Positions 6,182 through 9,110 of a stretch of 9,110 nucleotides of DNA are shown here, piece after piece; position 1 is the stretch's first letter; every line of letters starts with the position of its first letter. Made by a program: the position numbers and the translations under genes. Below the pieces are notes generated by a model. The model had not been told where the DNA came from, searched no databases, and saw nothing but the letters and a program-made list of their open reading frames with translations. Source of the stretch: Eubacteriaceae bacterium UBA7485 (GTDB lineage Bacteria > Bacillota > Clostridia > Eubacteriales > Eubacteriaceae); the NCBI GenBank assembly GCA_002478485.1, contig DLOL01000102.1, forward strand, positions 1 to 9,110. The letters are read 5' to 3'.

Positions 6182-6210
6182 TTGTACTTTTAAAGACAAC
6201 TGGCTATAAT
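6182..6210 (+). promoter_or_regulatory. Predicted sigma-A promoter of the glycosyltransferase gene
   Basis: TTGTAC (6182-6187) and a perfect TATAAT (6205-6210) are separated by 17 nt. Transcription should start near 6217, giving a leader of about 75 nt. This is the strongest promoter in the window and is divergent from the helicase promoter about 30 bp away. Confidence 0.8.
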
Positions 6211-6217
6211 TAGTAAT

Positions 6218-6256
6218 AGCTTAGAAAAAGCTTAGAATCAAGGGTTCGATTCTAAG
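6218..6256 (+). repeat. CTTAGAA direct repeats and hairpin at the glycosyltransferase transcript start
   Basis: AGCTTAGAA occurs at 6218-6226 and again at 6229-6237, 11 bp apart or about one helical turn. A third, inverted copy lies in GATTCTAAG (6248-6256), which pairs perfectly over 9 bp with CTTAGAATC (6231-6239) around an 8-nt loop. The cluster begins at the predicted transcription start, so it could be a repressor operator or, as RNA, a 5' stem-loop. No U-run follows, so it is not a terminator. Confidence 0.55.
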
Positions 6257-6291
6257 ATAAATCTAAAATACGAACTAGATGGAGACAGCTT

Positions 6292-7548
6292 ATGTTTAAT
6301 TCGATATACACTTTGTTGTTCATTCTCGGAATCCCGACGTTCATCTTTATGTTTTATAATGTCGGAGTCGGAATCAAAGGCTATCTTTGCCGCTATCATC
6401 ATTATAAGCACCACGAGCCGACAAAACGCTTCTGCGCAGTTGTGGCCGCCAGAAACGAAGAAGGTGTGATTGGGCAGCTGGTTGACACGCTGAAAAGCGC
6501 GAAGTATCCCGAAGAACTGCTCGATGTTTGGGTTATTCCCAATAACTGCACCGACAAAACAGGAGATGTGGCGCGCGAACACGGGGCGCATGTGTATGAT
6601 CCGGTTCGGGAAATCCACTCCAAGGGCGAAGCGCTCAACGAATTCTTCGATTACACCTTAACGCAAAATGACAATTATGACGCGTTTTGTGTCTTCGATG
6701 CGGACAACCTTGTGGATCCGAATTATTTCCAGGTCATGAATGACGCGATGCATGAAGATGTTGAAATCGCGCAGGGTTACAGAGATGCGAAAAACCCGAA
6801 AGACTCCTGGGTATCCGGCTCCCAGTCCATCTTCTATTACGTTATCAATCGTTTCATGAATGAATCCAAAGCGAGAATCGGTCTTTCAGCGGTCCTCAAC
6901 GGAACAGGATTCATGGTTTCAAGAGACATCATCAATGAAATGGGATTTAATACCTTCTCACTGACAGAAGACATTGAATTCTCCACGCAGAATATTCTTA
7001 AAGGAAGAAAGATCGCCTTCATTCCGGATGCAATCACGTATGACGAACATCCGACCGATCAGAAGACATCCATCAAGCAGAGACGCCGCTGGTCAACGGG
7101 AACCATTCAGGTTCTTTACGAATACGCACCAAAGCTGTGGCAGCGCTTTAAGGAAACCAAAGAGTTCACCTGCTTTGATATGATCATCTATCTGCTCTCG
7201 CCGTACATGCAGGTTATTTCAACGATCTACACGATCGCGACCTTCATCATCTACGGTTCGATCACCTTGTTCCAGGGCTATCTGACCTCGAACTTCGCGT
7301 TCACGCTCCTGATCTCTGTCGGTTCTTTCCTCCTTTGCATCCTCTACACGATGTTCACCATCAAGGTGGAAAACCACAAGCTCAGCGAAGTCAACACAGC
7401 TTCTTTCTTCGCCTTCTGGTACTTCCTTATGAGCTGGGTTGTCATCAACTTCGTGGTCTTCTTCAAACCGACGACCACATGGGAACCGATCCAGCATCAG
7501 AAAGCGATCGACTTTGCAGAACTCAAAAAAGGAATGGAAGTCGCATAA
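6292..7548 (+). CDS. Membrane-bound family 2 glycosyltransferase, processive type
   Basis: A 418-residue inner-membrane protein that should transfer sugars from a nucleotide sugar to a growing polysaccharide on the cytoplasmic side. A membrane helix (about 4-26) precedes the GT2 catalytic domain: AARNEE (52-57), NNCTD (D88), DAD (136-138, metal/nucleotide site), TED (225-227, catalytic base) and QRRRW (263-267). The last two are hallmarks of processive synthases such as cellulose, chitin, hyaluronan and PNAG synthases. About three more helices follow (about 295-325, 335-357, 368-391), then a short cytoplasmic tail. There is no C-terminal PilZ domain as in BcsA, so direct c-di-GMP control is not shown. 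GGAGA lies 7 nt before the ATG. The gene has its own promoter and terminator with no partner gene beside it. The product polymer cannot be told from sequence, and a single-addition lipid glycosyltransferase remains possible. Confidence 0.92.
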   Translation: MFNSIYTLLFILGIPTFIFMFYNVGVGIKGYLCRYHHYKHHEPTKRFCAVVAARNEEGVIGQLVDTLKSAKYPEELLDVWVIPNNCTDKTGDVAREHGAHVYDPVREIHSKGEALNEFFDYTLTQNDNYDAFCVFDADNLVDPNYFQVMNDAMHEDVEIAQGYRDAKNPKDSWVSGSQSIFYYVINRFMNESKARIGLSAVLNGTGFMVSRDIINEMGFNTFSLTEDIEFSTQNILKGRKIAFIPDAITYDEHPTDQKTSIKQRRRWSTGTIQVLYEYAPKLWQRFKETKEFTCFDMIIYLLSPYMQVISTIYTIATFIIYGSITLFQGYLTSNFAFTLLISVGSFLLCILYTMFTIKVENHKLSEVNTASFFAFWYFLMSWVVINFVVFFKPTTTWEPIQHQKAIDFAELKKGMEVA

Positions 7549-7569
7549 AGAAAATAAAAGCTGTCTCTT

Positions 7570-7596
7570 CCGGCGCGTCAAGCGCCGGTTTTTTTT
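7570..7596 (+). terminator. Intrinsic terminator of the glycosyltransferase gene
   Basis: CCGGCGC (7570-7576) and GCGCCGG (7582-7588) form a perfect 7-bp GC-rich stem with loop GTCAA, followed by eight T's. It lies 21 nt past the stop codon. Confidence 0.95.
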
Positions 7597-7753
7597 ATGT
7601 TTTATGCATGCCAATCTCCTGTTAATCCCTGCTAGGCGCGGTTTGAAGCGCCAGGATCCTTTCTCTTTCCTCTGTTTCCGATTCATTATTTCCCGAGAAA
7701 TGCCTCTGGAAGACTTAAATGGCATGGCACAGCAGAAAAATATCACTTAATAG
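7597..7753. other. Short non-coding spacer between convergent genes
   Basis: About 155 bases between two terminators with no convincing gene on either strand. The only structure I see is a small inverted repeat, GGCGC (7635-7639) and GCGCC (7648-7652), without a U-run. The open frames that cross here run antisense to, or out of frame from, the glycosyltransferase and lack a ribosome site. Confidence 0.6.
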
Positions 7754-7798
7754 AAAACGTCCGCTCCCAGCCATTTTTGGGCTGATAGCGGACGTTTT
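7754..7798 (-). terminator. Long, probably bidirectional terminator after the ABC transporter genes
   Basis: A perfect 12-bp outer stem (AAAACGTCCGCT 7754-7765 with AGCGGACGTTTT 7787-7798) encloses a second 5-bp stem (7768-7772 with 7780-7784). Because the arms start with A's and end with T's, it can act in both directions. Its main role is to stop the ABC transporter transcript, whose last gene ends 14 nt away; it may also back up the glycosyltransferase terminator. Confidence 0.88.
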
Positions 7799-7811
7799 GA
7801 ATTGATATGGA

Positions 7812-8540
7812 TTAAAGAATCATGTTCAGGAAATTGATGGTTCTTTCGTTTTTCGGATGTCCGAATACTTCTTCCGGAGTTCCTTCTTCCACGATGTATC
7901 CGCCGTCGATAAAGATTACGCGGTCGGCCACTTCGCGGGCGAAGCCCATTTCGTGTGTGACAACAATCATGGTCATGCCGTCCTCTGCAAGCTGCTTCAT
8001 GACGTTTAAGACTTCGCCGACCATTTCAGGGTCAAGGGCGGATGTCGGTTCGTCAAAAAGCATGACATCCGGATGCATGGCAAGCGCTCTTGCGATCGCC
8101 ACACGCTGCTGCTGTCCGCCGGAAAGAGACGGAGGATAAGCGTCAGCCTTTTCTGCCAGTCCGACGCGGTTGAGGAGGTCTCTTCCGACTTTCTCAGCTT
8201 CTTCTTTGGACATGATCTTCAGTTTAACCGGCGCGAGCATGACATTTTCAAGGACTGTCATGTGCGGGAAGAGATTAAACTGCTGGAAAACCATTCCGAT
8301 ATTTCTTCGGTAAAGGTCGATATCTCCTTTCGGGTCTGTAATATCATTCCCGTCAATGATGATTGAGCCGTCTGTTGCTTCTTCAAGGCGGTTCAGGCAG
8401 CGGAGCATGGTTGATTTACCGGATCCGGAAGGTCCGATAACGCAAATCACTTCCCCTTCATTGACATCGAGGTCAATACCTTTGAGGATTTCATTTTCCC
8501 CGAAATTTTTCTTTAAGCCTTTAACTTCAATCTTTGGCAA
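7812..8540 (-). CDS. Polar amino acid ABC transporter, ATP-binding protein
   Basis: A 242-residue cytoplasmic ATPase of the polar amino acid uptake family (GlnQ/ArtP/HisP/TcyC group), of typical full length. Visible elements are Walker [10 protein letters not shown] (36-44), the Q-loop in [12 protein letters not shown] (about 85-96), signature LSGGQQQR (139-146), Walker B VMLFDE (159-164) with the D-loop SALD, and the switch His196 in VVTHEMGF. It energises import through the permease encoded just upstream. The start is TTG at 8540: the protein begins MPKIEVKGL and AAAGGA lies about 9 nt before. The first 14 nt overlap the end of the permease gene, pointing to translational coupling. The next in-frame Met lies inside the Walker A region, so no ATG alternative exists. 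The transported amino acid cannot be told from the ATPase. Confidence 0.95.
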   Translation of the reverse strand: MPKIEVKGLKKNFGENEILKGIDLDVNEGEVICVIGPSGSGKSTMLRCLNRLEEATDGSIIIDGNDITDPKGDIDLYRRNIGMVFQQFNLFPHMTVLENVMLAPVKLKIMSKEEAEKVGRDLLNRVGLAEKADAYPPSLSGGQQQRVAIARALAMHPDVMLFDEPTSALDPEMVGEVLNVMKQLAEDGMTMIVVTHEMGFAREVADRVIFIDGGYIVEEGTPEEVFGHPKNERTINFLNMIL

Positions 8541-9110
8541 TTTGGAGCTTCCTTTCTACCCACTGTGAGAGTTTTGTAAGGAGCATGATCGGAATAAGGT
8601 ACATGATCCCGACGATAATCCACATTTTGAATGATTCGAAGTTGTTTGCGATGATCAATCGGCCGGTCTGTGTTAATTCCGTCAGTCCGATAACTGAAAG
8701 AATTGAGGAGTCTTTCAAGGTAATGATGCACTGATTGACAATAGATGGAATCATGACCCGAATCGCCTGGGGGAGAATGACGTTGGACATGGCCTGGCCT
8801 CGGGTGAGACCTAAAGATCTGGCTGCTTCCATCTGACCAGCTGGAACGGACTGGATACCGCCTCGAACAATTTCAGCGGTGTAGGCGCCTGCATTAAGCG
8901 TAAGCGTGATGATCCCTGCAACGGTGGCGGTGAGACGAATACCTGTAACGTTCGGGATCCCAAAGTAGATAAAGAATGCCTGAACGATAATCGGGGTGCC
9001 GCGAATCAAGTCAATATAGACACGGGCGATTCCTCTTAGAATACCGCTTGGCGAAACCAGCATCAGCCCGCACATCAGCCCAATGAAGGCTGCAATTATC
9101 AGGGAGATGT
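8527..9110 (-). CDS. Polar amino acid ABC transporter permease (5' end cut by window edge)
   Basis: The membrane subunit of the same importer, of the HisM/GlnP family. The open frame runs without a stop to the right edge. The Met at 9075 is internal: codons before it read [15 protein letters not shown], a membrane helix typical of this family, so the true start lies beyond 9110. About 194 residues are visible. These include the [12 protein letters not shown] segment, the coupling EAA loop ([11 protein letters not shown] followed by ILPQAI) that contacts the ATPase, the [14 protein letters not shown] stretch and a final helix before a basic tail. Family members are usually about 215-230 residues, so only a short N-terminal part is missing. 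A solute-binding protein gene would be expected next to it outside the window. Its last 14 nt overlap the ATPase gene. Confidence 0.93.
   Translation of the reverse strand, partial: ISLIIAAFIGLMCGLMLVSPSGILRGIARVYIDLIRGTPIIVQAFFIYFGIPNVTGIRLTATVAGIITLTLNAGAYTAEIVRGGIQSVPAGQMEAARSLGLTRGQAMSNVILPQAIRVMIPSIVNQCIITLKDSSILSVIGLTELTQTGRLIIANNFESFKMWIIVGIMYLIPIMLLTKLSQWVERKLQIAKD

Noticed and set aside
7219..7746. 175-aa open frame on the minus strand opposite the glycosyltransferase
   Set aside because: It is antisense to a clear GT2 gene, crosses that gene's terminator, and is a low-complexity Arg/Glu-rich shadow translation.
1..9110. Mobile element, defence system or CRISPR array
   Set aside because: No transposase, integrase, nuclease or toxin-antitoxin-like protein and no regularly spaced repeats were seen; every sizeable open frame is either a housekeeping/signalling gene or a shadow.

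Overview
The window looks like chromosomal DNA from a low-to-mid GC Bacillota (Firmicutes), probably a gut-type clostridial or erysipelotrichial lineage. This rests on strong GGAGG/AAAGGA ribosome sites, two TTG starts, crisp intrinsic terminators, sigma-A-type promoters, a lipobox lipoprotein and a CshA/DeaD-like helicase with a lysine-rich tail. The genus cannot be named from the sequence. I see no RNA gene, insertion sequence, phage gene or CRISPR array, and no clear new multi-gene system. The interest lies in an uncharacterised lipoprotein/membrane-protein pair, a c-di-GMP synthase with an unusual leader, and several regulatory palindromes.

Layout from left to right. (1) On the minus strand, a 286-aa lipoprotein made of two tandem copies of one domain is followed by a small four-helix membrane protein. 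The pair appears to be a two-gene operon with its own promoter (1505-1533) and a closing terminator (46-72). (2) On the minus strand, a 720-aa protein with about four PAS domains and a GGDEF domain (diguanylate cyclase) is followed by a YfcE-type metallophosphodiesterase. A hairpin with a short U-run separates them, and a clean terminator follows yfcE. (3) On the minus strand, a DEAD-box RNA helicase is transcribed alone from a near-consensus promoter and ends at a strong terminator. A second terminator-like hairpin lies between it and the cyclase gene. (4) Divergent from the helicase on the plus strand is a membrane-bound, processive-type family 2 glycosyltransferase with its own near-consensus promoter, a leader carrying repeated CTTAGAA motifs, and a terminator. 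(5) Convergent with it on the minus strand is a polar amino acid ABC importer: the permease (cut by the right edge) overlaps its ATPase by 14 nt and the unit ends at a long terminator.

How the genes might work together: the cyclase makes c-di-GMP, a common activator of exopolysaccharide synthesis, and the glycosyltransferase has the architecture of cellulose/chitin/hyaluronan/PNAG-type synthases. A local c-di-GMP/exopolysaccharide link is therefore possible, but it is inference only: the two genes are on opposite strands with the helicase between them, and no PilZ domain is present. The helicase fits RNA remodelling or decay, and the ABC transporter fits amino acid uptake. No intergenic gap exceeds 300 bases.
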